A stretch of DNA of 64,000 nt, from NCBI RefSeq assembly GCF_001941945.1, contig NZ_CP015583.1, positions 4,178,501 to 4,242,500 of the forward strand, read 5' to 3'. Under the pieces are notes generated by a model, which ran no database searches, had not been told where the DNA came from, and was given only the letters and a program-made list of their open reading frames with translations. Position numbers and translations under genes: made by a program. Below are positions 46,036-56,782 of this stretch, in pieces (the stretch's first letter is position 1; each line of letters opens with the position of its first letter). The stretch is from Roseomonas gilardii (GTDB lineage: Bacteria; Pseudomonadota; Alphaproteobacteria; Acetobacterales; Acetobacteraceae).

Positions 46036-46848
46036 ATGCAGCGTCGCCCCCTCCTGCTGGCCGCGGCCGGCGGTCTCTTCCTCCCCGCCGTCCTGCGCGC
46101 GCAAGGCGCGGCGCAGATCGGCACGGCGGCGCGGCCCTGCCGCGTCGGCGTCACCAGCGGCGTGCACGCCCAGGTTCTGGAACAGGTGCGCGACGTGCTG
46201 GCGCGCGACGATTTCGCCGTGAGGATCACCGAGTTCGGCGACTTCATCCAGCCGAACGTGGCCCTGGCGGGCGGCGACATCGACGCCAACACCTACCAGC
46301 ACCAGCCCTTCCTCGACGCGCAGAAGGCGCAGCGCGGCTACGACTTCGTGCCCGTGGGCAAGACCGTGCTGACGGTGATGGCGGTGTTCAGCCGCAAGCT
46401 GAAGTCGCTCGCCGACCTGCCGCAGGGCGGACGCGTGGCCATCCCCAACGATCCGACCAATGGCGGCCGCGCACTGCTGCTGCTGGCCCAGGGCGGCGCC
46501 ATCAAGCTGGCCCCCGGCGTGGATTTCCGCGCCACCGTGGCGGATGTGGTGGAGAACCCCAAGCGCCTGCGCTTCGTGGAGCTGGAGGCGGCGCAGATCG
46601 CCCGCTCGCTGGACGACGTGGATGCCGCCGCCATCACCGGAAACTACGCCGTCCCCGCCGGGCTGAACCCGCTGAAGGACGGTCTGGTGAAGGAGGGCGC
46701 CGAGAGCGTCTATACCTGCCTCGTGGTGGTGCGGCGCCAGGATGCCGATGCCGCCTGGGCGAAGAAACTGGCCTCCGGCTATGCCACGCCGGAAGTCAGG
46801 CGCTTCGTCGAGGAGAAGTTCGGCGGCGCGGTGATCGTCGGCGCCTGA
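46036..46848 (+). CDS. metQ: Methionine-type binding protein MetQ, copy 3
   Basis: A 270-residue MetQ paralogue, the most divergent of the three by eye. The start ATG 46036 lies 13 bp after copy 2. The signal MQRRPLLLAAAGGLFLPAVL resembles that of copy 2. Core segments are kept (GVTSGVHAQVLEQVRDVLAR, EFGDFIQPNVALAGGDIDA) but the late region reads DAAAITGNYAVPAGLNPLKD, where copies 1 and 2 have DAAAINTxYAI. It has no lipobox. Confidence 0.9.
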   Translation: MQRRPLLLAAAGGLFLPAVLRAQGAAQIGTAARPCRVGVTSGVHAQVLEQVRDVLARDDFAVRITEFGDFIQPNVALAGGDIDANTYQHQPFLDAQKAQRGYDFVPVGKTVLTVMAVFSRKLKSLADLPQGGRVAIPNDPTNGGRALLLLAQGGAIKLAPGVDFRATVADVVENPKRLRFVELEAAQIARSLDDVDAAAITGNYAVPAGLNPLKDGLVKEGAESVYTCLVVVRRQDADAAWAKKLASGYATPEVRRFVEEKFGGAVIVGA

Positions 46849-47149
46849 GACCAGGGGGTGGCGTCCGGCTCCTGGCCGGCCGTCGCCTCTGTCCGCGAAG
46901 GCGCCCGGAGAGCGACATGGTGGTGTGGCAGTCGTGCCGCACCACCCGTTTCCAAGCGCATTCGCGATTCGGTCCAGGAACCGATCAAGAACATCGGGGC
47001 AGGAAACCGGCGGGAAACAGCCGAATGGCCCGATTCGGCACCTGTCTCCGAAGCGCCAGGGACGACTCGGAGACCCTTCTAGATCTTGTGGCTCCCGTTC
47101 CGGGAAGCCCGGACACGGTTCGTGGCCTGTTCACCCCTTCGGGCGTGGC
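46849..47149. other. Intergenic stretch, no supported gene
   Basis: 301 bp between convergent genes. I see several GC-rich inverted segments, for example GTTCCGGGAAGCCCGGAC near 47097, and a slightly less GC-rich centre (46960-47000). Open frames here lack ribosome binding sites and family similarity. It probably contains the 3' ends and terminators of the met operon and the sdhAF4-like gene. Confidence 0.4.
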
Positions 47150-47350
47150 TCAGAAATCGCTGACCCGGCCCTTGCGCTCCCAGTCGCCATAGCGGGTCGG
47201 CTCCGGGCCGGTCGGCCCGCCGATCTCGGGCGGCAGGGCGCGCTCCTCCTGCTTCCCGCCATGGGGCGGGGGGCCGTCCGGCGCCGCAACCGGCGCCGGC
47301 TCGGCCGGCTTCTGCGTGACATTCGGGGGGGAGGCGGATTTTTCGCTCAT
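47150..47350 (-). CDS. DUF1674/SdhAF4-like protein
   Basis: A 66-residue protein with a Pro/Ala-rich, low-complexity first half and the diagnostic C-terminus [20 protein letters not shown] followed by RVSDF. This motif defines DUF1674, the family of succinate dehydrogenase assembly factor 4, which helps flavinylate SdhA. The ATG at 47350 is 41 bp from the divergent htpX start. Confidence 0.9.
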   Translation of the reverse strand: MSEKSASPPNVTQKPAEPAPVAAPDGPPPHGGKQEERALPPEIGGPTGPEPTRYGDWERKGRVSDF

Positions 47351-47391
47351 ATCCCCCATATGAGGCGGGACGGGGCCGGGAGAAATACCCG

Positions 47392-48378
47392 ATGAACGGA
47401 ACACTGCGGACGACGATCCTCCTGGCGGGGCTGATGGCCCTCTTTGCCGGGGTGGGCTTCTTGCTGGGGGGCAGGCAGGGAATGGTGGTCGCCCTGGTCA
47501 TGGCCGGCGGCATGAACCTCTGGGCCTGGTGGAACAGCGACAAGGCCGTGCTCCGCATGCACAACGCCCAGCCCATCGGGCCGGGCGACGCGCCCCGCCT
47601 GCACGCCATGGTGCAGGAACTGGCCGCCCGCGCCGGCCTGCCCATGCCCGCCCTCTACCTGATTCACGAGGCCCAGCCCAACGCCTTTGCCACCGGCCGC
47701 GACCCACGGAACGCCGCGGTCGCCGTTACCTCCGGCCTGCTGGAGATGATGCCGGAGGAAGAGGTGGCCGGGGTGGTGGCGCATGAGCTGGCGCATATCC
47801 GCAACCGCGACACGCTGATCATGACCGTCACCGCCTGCCTCGCCGGCGCTATCGGATTCCTGGCGCATTTCGGTGGGCTGCTCGGGGGCGGGCGGGACAA
47901 CCGCAACCCGCTGGGCTTCATCGGCGTGCTGGTGATGATCGTGGTGGCCCCGCTGATGGCCATGCTGGTGCAGATGGCCATCAGCCGTGCCCGGGAATAC
48001 GAGGCCGACCGCCTCGGCGCCCAGATCGCCGGCGGGCCGCAGGGCCTGGCCCAGGCCCTGCTGCGGCTGGAGGGGGCCCGCCATGCCATCCTCAACCGTT
48101 CCGCCGAGGCGCATCCCGAAAGTGCCCCCCTCTTCATCGTGAACCCGCTCTCCGGGCAGGGGATGGACAACCTCTTCTCCACCCATCCCAGCACCGAGAA
48201 CCGGGTCCGTGCCCTGATGGGCCACGACACCACGGCCGCGCCCCCGATGGGCGGGCCCCAAGGGGGAGGCCAAGGGAGAGGCCAGGGGAGAGTCCGGGGC
48301 GGCACCGCGTCCCGCGGGCCCTGGAGCGGCGGCTCGGTACCGCCGACCGCCGGGCGCCGCCGGGGTCCCTGGGGATAG
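47392..48378 (+). CDS. htpX: Membrane metalloprotease HtpX
   Basis: A 328-residue M48 zinc protease. Two N-terminal helices, the active site [13 protein letters not shown], two further helices and the third zinc ligand region [13 protein letters not shown] are visible. HtpX degrades misfolded membrane proteins. The protein is longer than the usual ~290 residues because of a Gly/Arg/Pro-rich tail (residues ~283-328: [18 protein letters not shown] and on) with no recognisable domain. Confidence 0.92.
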   Translation: MNGTLRTTILLAGLMALFAGVGFLLGGRQGMVVALVMAGGMNLWAWWNSDKAVLRMHNAQPIGPGDAPRLHAMVQELAARAGLPMPALYLIHEAQPNAFATGRDPRNAAVAVTSGLLEMMPEEEVAGVVAHELAHIRNRDTLIMTVTACLAGAIGFLAHFGGLLGGGRDNRNPLGFIGVLVMIVVAPLMAMLVQMAISRAREYEADRLGAQIAGGPQGLAQALLRLEGARHAILNRSAEAHPESAPLFIVNPLSGQGMDNLFSTHPSTENRVRALMGHDTTAAPPMGGPQGGGQGRGQGRVRGGTASRGPWSGGSVPPTAGRRRGPWG

Positions 48379-48698
48379 CGCAACGCCGGGACCGGAGATG
48401 CGGACCGGTCCCCTGATGGCGAAAGAGGCGGCCGTTTCCGCGACAGGGGGCCGCCAGCCGGACAGGCTTTCCCGCCCGGGCTGCCTCATTCCCGGGCAGG
48501 CCGCGAGGGCCAGCGCTGCCACCGCCTGCGAAACTGCCATGGCACGGTGATTGCTCCCGTTCACCGCGCTGACGGGGTTGCTGTTGCGCTGCGATCAGGC
48601 CGAGCATGCGGGGTGGGGAGGACGATCGCCACGCCGCCCGGCCCGCCGGTCCGCGCGCGATGGGGCCTGCCACGACAGCCCGAGACGGAGGCCTGCCG
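48379..48698. other. Upstream region of the peptide-type ABC operon
   Basis: 320 bp between htpX and the next binding-protein gene. No gene is supported. GGAG at 48686-48689 is the ribosome binding site for the gene at 48699. A short palindrome GACAGGGGGCC/GGCC pattern near 48443 is not convincing. No promoter stands out. Confidence 0.35.
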
Positions 48699-50249
48699 AT
48701 GACGACCACCCGCCGCACCCTTCTGGCCCGCAGCCTTGCGGCGCCTGCCCTGGCCTCGCTGGCCGCGGGCGGCGCCCTGCCTTTCCTGGCGCGCCCCGGC
48801 CATGCCCAGGCGGCCAATGGCATCCTCCGCTTCGGCCTTTCCACCTTCCCGCCGAACCTGCAGCCCTGGGCCAGCGCCGGCGCCTCCGCCGGCACGGTGA
48901 AGATGCTGGTCCATCGCCGCCTGATCGCCTTCGACGAGAAGGGCGAGCTGAAAGGGGAACTGGCGGAATCCTGGGCGCATGAGGACGGCGCCTGGGTCTT
49001 CCGCCTGCGCCGGGACGCCATCTTCCAGAATGGCGAGCCGGTGACGTCCGAGGACGTGAAGTGGACGATCGAGCAGATCGCCGGCGAGAAATCCACCGCC
49101 TATATGCGCGCGCAGTTCCAGCAGGTGACGCGCATCGAGACGCCGGACGCGCAGACGCTGAAGCTCTACACCAAGGAGCCCGTCGCCACCGTTCCGAGCT
49201 GGTTCAGCAACTACAACATGGCGATCGTCTGGCGGAAATCCTCGGCCAACGAGCCGGTCGGCGCCGGTCCCTTTCGCATCTCCGGGCAGGAGCGTGGCAC
49301 CTCCATCGACCTCGTCCCCTTCGACAAGTACCCGCGCCCCGGCTTTCCGAAGCTGAAAGGCGTGAAGTTCACCGTCTATGCGGACGAGAACCTGCGCGTC
49401 GCGGCGCTGCAGTCGGGCGACGTGGACCTGATCGAATACGTACCCTGGCAGTCGATGAGCGCCATCGAGGGCGATCCGCGCCTGAAGATGGAGACGCAGT
49501 ACGGTCCCTTCATGGACATCCTGTTCAACGGCGCCAAGGGCCCCTTCGCCGATGCCCGGGTGCGCCGCGCCGTCGCCCATGCCGTGCGGCGGGAGGACAT
49601 CGTGAAGGCCGCTTTCTTCGGCCGGGGCAAGGTGCTGGAGGGCGTGCCGATCGCCGAGGGCACTCCCTGGTACGACGAGACGCTCGCCCATGGCTGGAAC
49701 TACGACCCGGCGCGCTCAAAGGCGCTGCTGGCGGAGGCGGGCGTGCCGGACGGCTTCCAGTCCACGCTGCTCTCCACCGCGCAGTACGGCATGCACAAGG
49801 ACACGGCGGAGGTCGTGCAGCAGCACCTCGCCGCCGTCGGCATCCAGTGCGAGCTGCGCCTGCCCGACTGGTCCACCCGCGTCGCCCAGGGCATGCGCGG
49901 CCAGTACGAGATCGCCATCCACGGCGTGTCCAGCGACAACAACGACCCGGACGGGCTGTCGGTGGTGATGGACACCTCGCTCTCGCCTACCCATGGCCGC
50001 TCCTACATGCTCAAGGCGCCGCGCACGGTGGAGGCGCTGGCGCGCGGCCGCGCCGAGTTCGACCAGGCCAAGCGGGTCGAGATCTACAAGGACATGCAGC
50101 GCGCGGCGCTGGAGGAGGTGCCGCTGGTCGGCCTCGCCTGGCGCGCCCAGGGCTATGCGATGGACAAGAACGTCCAGGGCTTCACCAACCTGCCCGGCGC
50201 GCTCACCCTGCTCTCCGGCGCGACGCTGGAAGAGGTGAGCTTCGCCTGA
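48699..50249 (+). CDS. ABC transporter substrate-binding protein, family 5
   Basis: A 516-residue SBP_bac_5 protein. The signal is Tat-type (TTTRRTLLARSLAAPALASL), with cleavage near GHAQA. The mature domain has the family 5 layout: GELAESWAHEDGAWVFRLRR, VTSEDVKWTIEQI, VGAGPFRISGQERG and DVDLIEYVPW. Family members bind peptides, nickel or opine-type solutes. The ATG at 48699 is preceded by GGAG at a good distance. It heads a six-gene operon that ends with two cyclic-amide-hydrolase-type genes. Confidence 0.9.
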   Translation: MTTTRRTLLARSLAAPALASLAAGGALPFLARPGHAQAANGILRFGLSTFPPNLQPWASAGASAGTVKMLVHRRLIAFDEKGELKGELAESWAHEDGAWVFRLRRDAIFQNGEPVTSEDVKWTIEQIAGEKSTAYMRAQFQQVTRIETPDAQTLKLYTKEPVATVPSWFSNYNMAIVWRKSSANEPVGAGPFRISGQERGTSIDLVPFDKYPRPGFPKLKGVKFTVYADENLRVAALQSGDVDLIEYVPWQSMSAIEGDPRLKMETQYGPFMDILFNGAKGPFADARVRRAVAHAVRREDIVKAAFFGRGKVLEGVPIAEGTPWYDETLAHGWNYDPARSKALLAEAGVPDGFQSTLLSTAQYGMHKDTAEVVQQHLAAVGIQCELRLPDWSTRVAQGMRGQYEIAIHGVSSDNNDPDGLSVVMDTSLSPTHGRSYMLKAPRTVEALARGRAEFDQAKRVEIYKDMQRAALEEVPLVGLAWRAQGYAMDKNVQGFTNLPGALTLLSGATLEEVSFA

Positions 50250-51199
50250 TGCTCTGGATCCTGCGCCGCGTCGGCATCTCGCTCGCCCTGGTCTGGGTGG
50301 TGGCCAGCATCGTCTTCATGGCCCTGCACCTCGTGCCGGGCGATCCGGCGGAGCTGCTGCTTTCCACCGGCGGCGTCTCGCCCGACCCGGCGGCGGTGGC
50401 GGAGCTGCGCGAGCGCCTGGGCCTCGACCTGCCGCTGATGACGCAGTACGGCAGCTTCCTCGCCGGGCTGCTGCGCGGCGACCTGGGCTCCTCCCTGGTC
50501 GATGACTATCCGGTGGCGCAGGAGATCGCGCTGCGCCTGCCGCGCACGCTGGAGCTGATCCTCGCCGGCACGCTGCTCGCCGTCGTCTTCGGCATGCCCG
50601 CCGGCACCTGGGCCGCGCTGCACCGGGGCGGGACCTTCGACCGCATCAGCTCCGGCATCGCCGCCTTCCTGCTGGCCCTGCCGGTCTTCGTGGTCGGCAC
50701 GCTGCTGGTGCTGGTCTTCGCGCAGATGCTGCGGATCATGCCGGCGGGCGGCTACGTGCCCTTCGCGCAAAGCCCCGGCCAGCACCTGCTGCTGCTCACC
50801 CTGCCGGCCGTCGCCATCGGCAAGGGGTTGGCCGCGGTGGTCTTCCGCATGACCCGCGCCTCGGTGCTCGACGCGCTGAGCAAGGATTTCGTCCGCACCG
50901 CCCGCGCCAAGGGCCTCAGCCCGCGCCGCATCCTGGTGCACCACGTGGTACGCAACGCGCTGACGCCGGTGCTGACCGTGCTGGCGCTGCACATGGGCTC
51001 GCTGCTCGGCGGCACGGTGCTGGTGGAATACGTCTTCAACTGGCCCGGCCTTTCCACGCCGCTGCTGCGCGCGGTGGAGGCGCGGGACTATCCCATGGTG
51101 GTCGGCATCGTGCTGGTGATCTCGGCGCTGTTCCTGCTGATCAACCTGCTGACCGACCTGCTCTACGCCGCGCTCGATCCGCGCATCCGGACGGCCTGA
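50249..51199 (+). CDS. ABC transporter permease (DppB type)
   Basis: A 316-residue permease: MLWILRRVGISLALVWVVAS at the N-terminus, six helices, and the coupling loop KDFVRTARAKGLSPRRILVH. It overlaps the binding-protein gene by 1 bp (TGATG) and precedes the fused permease/ATPase gene by 4 bp. Confidence 0.9.
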   Translation: MLWILRRVGISLALVWVVASIVFMALHLVPGDPAELLLSTGGVSPDPAAVAELRERLGLDLPLMTQYGSFLAGLLRGDLGSSLVDDYPVAQEIALRLPRTLELILAGTLLAVVFGMPAGTWAALHRGGTFDRISSGIAAFLLALPVFVVGTLLVLVFAQMLRIMPAGGYVPFAQSPGQHLLLLTLPAVAIGKGLAAVVFRMTRASVLDALSKDFVRTARAKGLSPRRILVHHVVRNALTPVLTVLALHMGSLLGGTVLVEYVFNWPGLSTPLLRAVEARDYPMVVGIVLVISALFLLINLLTDLLYAALDPRIRTA

Positions 51200-51203
51200 A
51201 TCC

Positions 51204-53062
<1,859 letters not shown>

Positions 53063-53066
<4 letters not shown>

Positions 53067-54046
53067 CATCCTCGCCCCTTCCGCTGATCGAGGCCGACGC
53101 CCTCTCCAAGACCTTCCCCGCCAAGGGCGTCTTCCGCCGCGGCAAGCCGGTGCAGGCGGTGCGCCAGATCCATGCGCGGGTCGCGCGCGGCGAGGCGCTG
53201 GGCGTGGTGGGAGAGAGCGGCTCCGGCAAGAGCACGCTCGGCCGCATGATGCTGGGCCTGCTGCCCGCCACCTCCGGCAGCCTGCGCTTCGATGGCAAGG
53301 AGATGGAGGGCATCTCCCGCGCCGAGTGGCGGCGCCTGCGCCGGCGCATGCAGATCGTCTTCCAGGACCCCTTCTCCAGCCTCGATCCACGCCGCCGCAT
53401 CGGCCCGCAGATCGCCGACGGCATGGACATCCACGGCCTCGCCTCAGGGGCGGAGCAGGCGCAGCGCGTGGGCGAACTGCTGGCCCGCGTCGGCCTCGAC
53501 CCCGCCCATGCGCAGCGCTTCCCGCACGAGTTCTCCGGTGGCCAGCGCCAGCGCATCGGCATCGCCCGCGCCCTGGCGACGAAGCCGGACTTCCTGGTGG
53601 CGGACGAGCCGGTGAGCGCGCTGGACGTCTCGATCCAGGCGCAGGTGGTGCAGCTTCTCTCCGACCTGCGGCGCGACCTCGGCCTGGCGATGCTCTTCAT
53701 CAGCCACGACCTGCCCGTGGTGCGGCATCTCTGCGACCGGGTGATGGTGATGTATCTCGGCCGCGTCATGGAGGAAGGGCCGGCCGAGACCGTCTTCAGC
53801 CGCCCGGCGCATCCCTATACCCGCGCCCTGCTCTCGGCCACGCCGCGCCTCGACCCGAAGCACCGGGTCAAGCGCATCCTGCTGGCCGGCGACCCGCCCA
53901 GCCCGTCCAACCCCCCTTCCGGCTGCGTCTTCCGCACCCGCTGCGCCCATGCGGTCGCGGCCTGCGCGGGCGACGTGCCGGCGCTGCGGCCCTTCGGCAA
54001 TCCGGGACAGGCCGTTGCCTGCATCCGGGCCGAGGCGCTCGCCTGA
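53063..54046 (+). CDS. ABC transporter ATPase (DppF type)
   Basis: A 327-residue ATPase: Walker [10 protein letters not shown], signature FSGGQRQRIGIARAL, Walker B VADEPVSALDVS and a C-terminal CVFRTRCAHAVAAC motif. It overlaps the fusion gene by 4 bp and completes the importer. Confidence 0.9.
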
Positions 54047-54050
54047 CGGC

Positions 54051-54072
54051 GCCCCCGGCACGCGCCGGGGGC
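54051..54072 (+). terminator. Strong hairpin after the ATPase gene
   Basis: GCCCCCGGC (54051-54059)/GCCGGGGGC (54064-54072), loop ACGC. Perfect 9-bp stem, right after the ATPase stop and 35 bp before the next start. No T tract follows, so it may be a stabiliser or attenuator between importer and hydrolase genes. Confidence 0.5.
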
Positions 54073-54107
54073 CGTCCCTACCCAGAACTGTCCAGGAGTG
54101 CGTGAGA

Positions 54108-54932
54108 GTGGCCACCAAGACGACGCCCAAGGTGCATATGGGCACGCTGACCGGCGGCGAGGGGCGCGAAGCCTACGCGAAGAACCCGGTCATCCTGCTG
54201 CCCATGGGCAGCCATGAGGACCAGGGGCCGCACGCCCCGATGGGCGACTACCTGCTGGCCGAGAAGATCGCGGAACTCGCCGCGCTTCGCGCCACCGAGC
54301 TCGGCACGCCCACCTATGTCGCCCCGGTCCTGCCCTTCGGCGGCTCCGACTGGTTCGCGCCGATGATCGGCGGCATCGCCATCACCCAGGCGACGCTGAC
54401 CAGCGTCATCACCGACATGGTGGAGAGCCTGCACCGCAACGGGCTGACGCGCATCGTCGTCGTCAACGGCCATGGCGGCAATGTCGGCCCGATCGCCGAG
54501 GTGGCGCGCCGCCTCTACGAGAAGGACAGGACCATCCTGCCGAGCCTCTACCTCTGGCGCATCGGCTACGGGCTGCTGCCCGGCATCATCGGAGCGGAGA
54601 AGGCCAGGGCGGTGTCCGGCCATGGCGCTGACCCGCTGACCAGCATCGGCCTGCACCTCTTCCCGGAGCTGATCCGTAAGGACATGGTCCCCGCCGCCGC
54701 GCCGCTGAAGAGCGATAGCGTCCTGGGCCTGCCCTTCACCGGCCTGGGCACGGCCAGCTTCGACGGCGCCGAGATCGGCATGCCCAACTCCTACGACGAG
54801 GTCTACCACGACGGCGTCGCCAAGGGCGATCCGAACCTCTCCTCCGCCGAGACCGGCGCCGCCCTGTCCGAGACGCTCACCGACATCGTCGCCCGCTTCG
54901 CCGTCCATTTCGCGTCGCGTGTCCCGGCCTGA
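54108..54932 (+). CDS. Creatininase-family protein
   Basis: A 274-residue protein of the creatinine amidohydrolase fold. It has LPMGSHEDQGPHAPMGD near residue 31-47 and VVNGHGGNVG near 125. The metal ligand pattern differs from creatininase: E-D-Q replaces E-Q-H, there is one residue less before Asp47, and HGADPLTS replaces HAGExETS. It may act on another cyclic or linear amide. GTG 54108 is chosen: AGGAG is 9 bases upstream, while GTG 54102 would leave only 3. Preceded by the importer, followed by a repeat region and a dihydropyrimidinase-like gene. Confidence 0.82.
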   Translation: MATKTTPKVHMGTLTGGEGREAYAKNPVILLPMGSHEDQGPHAPMGDYLLAEKIAELAALRATELGTPTYVAPVLPFGGSDWFAPMIGGIAITQATLTSVITDMVESLHRNGLTRIVVVNGHGGNVGPIAEVARRLYEKDRTILPSLYLWRIGYGLLPGIIGAEKARAVSGHGADPLTSIGLHLFPELIRKDMVPAAAPLKSDSVLGLPFTGLGTASFDGAEIGMPNSYDEVYHDGVAKGDPNLSSAETGAALSETLTDIVARFAVHFASRVPA

Positions 54933-54944
54933 TCCGGCCGGGGC

Positions 54945-55156
54945 CAGGGAGGGCTCTGCCCTCCCTGGAACCCACCCGCCCAGGGACGTTGGTCCCTGGG
55001 AACCCTGTGAGCGCTCCGCGAGGAGGGGGCTTCGACCGCCGTTGCACCAGAAGCGACCGGTTTCCCAATCCCCCTCCTCGCGGAGCGCTCATGGCGGGGT
55101 CTCGGGGGCACACTGTGCCCCTGAGCGGAGGGTCCGGGAGGCAGAGCCTCCCGGTT
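54945..55156. repeat. Hairpin repeat cluster, 5 elements
   Basis: In order: CCAGGGAGGG/CCCTCCCTGG (54945-54969), CCCAGGGAC/GTCCCTGGG (54981-55002), the 22-bp inverted repeat listed next (55010-55093), GGGGCACA/TGTGCCCC (55107-55123) and CCGGGAGGC/GCCTCCCGG (55136-55156). All stems are perfect. The outer hairpins resemble the composite repeat family, with the large inverted repeat in the middle. No gene is visible in the 253-bp gap. Confidence 0.8.
55010..55093. repeat. 22-bp perfect inverted repeat with 40-bp loop
   Basis: The left arm 55010-55031 (TGAGCGCTCCGCGAGG, then AGGGGG) is exactly complementary to the right arm 55072-55093. The 40-bp loop has no further strong structure. As RNA this makes a long hairpin upstream of the hydrolase gene; as DNA it looks like a small MITE-type or site-specific element. 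No target-site duplication is evident. Confidence 0.9.
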
Positions 55157-55185
55157 CCCAGGCCCAATCCTAAGGCAGAGGAACG

Positions 55186-56640
55186 ATGGCGGGATACGAG
55201 CTGGTGGTCCGGGGCGGCATGGTCGCGGCCGGGGGTGGCGTGCGGCGCTGCGACGTGGGCGTGCGGGGCGGGCGGATCGCGGCGGTCGGCGAGGAGCTGC
55301 CCGTGGAAGGCGCGCGGATCGTCGAAGCGGACGGGCTGCTGGTGCTGCCGGGCGGGGTGGACACGCACTGCCATATCGAAGAGCCGCAATCCGACGGCAG
55401 CATCCACGAGGAGAGTTTCACCACCGCCAGCCACTCGGCCTTCGCCGGCGGCACGACGACGCTGGTCTGCTTCACGCCGCAGTTCAAGGGCGGCGGCATC
55501 CTGGAGCAGCACCGCGCGAACCGGGAGCGCGCGGCGCGTGGCATGATCGACCACGGCTTCCACCAGGTGATCACCGACCCGACCCCGGCGGTGATGGACA
55601 CCGAGTTGCCGCAGGTGGTGGCCGACGGGGTGGCCAGCCTGAAGGCCTTCCTCACCTACGACCCGTTGCACCTGACGGATGCGGAGTTCCTGCGGGTCCT
55701 GCTCGCCGCGCGGCGGCACGGGCTGATGGTGCATGTGCATTGCGAGAACCACGACGCCATCCACTGGCGGCAGCAGGCGCTGCTGGCAGCGGGGATGACG
55801 GCGCCGAAATACCATGCCTGGGCCCGGCCGCCGGTGGTGGAGCGCGAGGCCACGCACCGTGCCATCGCGCTGGCGGAGCTGGTGGACCAGCCGGTCCAGG
55901 TCTTCCACGTCTCCTGCGCCGAGGTGGCGGAGGAGATCGCCCACGCCCAGGCGCGGGGCCTCAAGGTCTGGGGCGAGACCTGCCCGCAATACCTGGTCCT
56001 GACCGCGGAGGACATGGACCGCCCGGGCTTCGAGGGGGCCAAGTTCATCTGCAGCCCGGCCCCCCGCCAGGCCGGGGAGCATGCGGGCACCTGGGAGATG
56101 CTGCGCCGGGGCACCCTCTCTGTGGTGTCGTCGGACCATTGCGGCTTCTCCTTCGGGGGGGACCGGGGCAAGGCGCGGAACGGGCGCGACGCCTCCTTCG
56201 ACGCCATCCCCAACGGCATCCCGGGCCTCGCCGCCCGCCTGCCGATCCTGTTCTCCGAAGGTGTCTCGAAGGGGCGCATCGACCTCGCCCGCTTCGTCGC
56301 CCTCACCGCCACCGAGCCCGCCCGGATCGCCGGCCTGTCCCACCGCAAGGGCGCCATCGCCCCCGGGCTGGATGCCGACCTCGTGCTCTGGGACCCGGCG
56401 AAGGAGGTCACCCTCACCAACGCCCTGATGCAGCATGCCATCGACTACACCCCCTATGAGGGGCTGGCGGTGAAGGGCTGGCCGGTCATGACCATCGCCC
56501 GGGGGGAGGTGGCGATGGAACAGGGCAGGATGCTGGCCCCGCCCGGCTCCGGCCGCTGGCTGCCCCGCGACGCGAGCGAGACCGCCCGCCCCCTGGGCCG
56601 CCTGCCGGATGGCTTCGAGGCCGCACCTCCGCTGCCCTGA
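55186..56640 (+). CDS. Dihydropyrimidinase/hydantoinase-like amidohydrolase
   Basis: A 484-residue cyclic amidohydrolase. The metal site is visible: HCH (His61, His63), the carbamylated-Lys position in SLKAFLTYD (Lys153), His185 in HVHCEN, His241 in FHVSC and a late Asp in SSDHCGF. Members open hydantoins, dihydropyrimidines or allantoin-like rings. GAGG lies before the ATG. It ends the importer operon, and with the creatininase-type gene suggests uptake and hydrolysis of a cyclic amide (inference). Confidence 0.88.
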   Translation: MAGYELVVRGGMVAAGGGVRRCDVGVRGGRIAAVGEELPVEGARIVEADGLLVLPGGVDTHCHIEEPQSDGSIHEESFTTASHSAFAGGTTTLVCFTPQFKGGGILEQHRANRERAARGMIDHGFHQVITDPTPAVMDTELPQVVADGVASLKAFLTYDPLHLTDAEFLRVLLAARRHGLMVHVHCENHDAIHWRQQALLAAGMTAPKYHAWARPPVVEREATHRAIALAELVDQPVQVFHVSCAEVAEEIAHAQARGLKVWGETCPQYLVLTAEDMDRPGFEGAKFICSPAPRQAGEHAGTWEMLRRGTLSVVSSDHCGFSFGGDRGKARNGRDASFDAIPNGIPGLAARLPILFSEGVSKGRIDLARFVALTATEPARIAGLSHRKGAIAPGLDADLVLWDPAKEVTLTNALMQHAIDYTPYEGLAVKGWPVMTIARGEVAMEQGRMLAPPGSGRWLPRDASETARPLGRLPDGFEAAPPLP

Positions 56641-56738
56641 GGCCGCTACCCTGGAGCCTCCGGCGGCAGGGCAGGGTGGCCAGCCGCGCGCCCTGACAGA
56701 AATTTGCCCTTTCCTTCCCCGGGCGCGGCCATGGTAGG

Positions 56739-56754
56739 GCTCTGGTTCCAGAGC
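56739..56754. promoter_or_regulatory. Perfect 16-bp palindrome upstream of the GAF-HTH regulator
   Basis: GCTCTGG-TT-CCAGAGC, arms of 7 bp, 28 bp before the regulator ATG. It sits in the 142-bp gap after the hydrolase gene. The site is well placed for autoregulation. Its arms differ from the palindrome at 57753, so a second factor is possible. Confidence 0.45.
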
Positions 56755-56782
56755 AAGGCCCACTTGCCCTAGGGAGGGAAGC

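Noticed and set aside
46858-47082. Small plus-strand gene after metQ copy 3
   Set aside because: No ribosome binding site, no recognisable family, and other overlapping frames are equally open.
55010-55093. Complete insertion sequence
   Set aside because: The loop is only 40 bp and encodes no transposase; at most a MITE-like relic.
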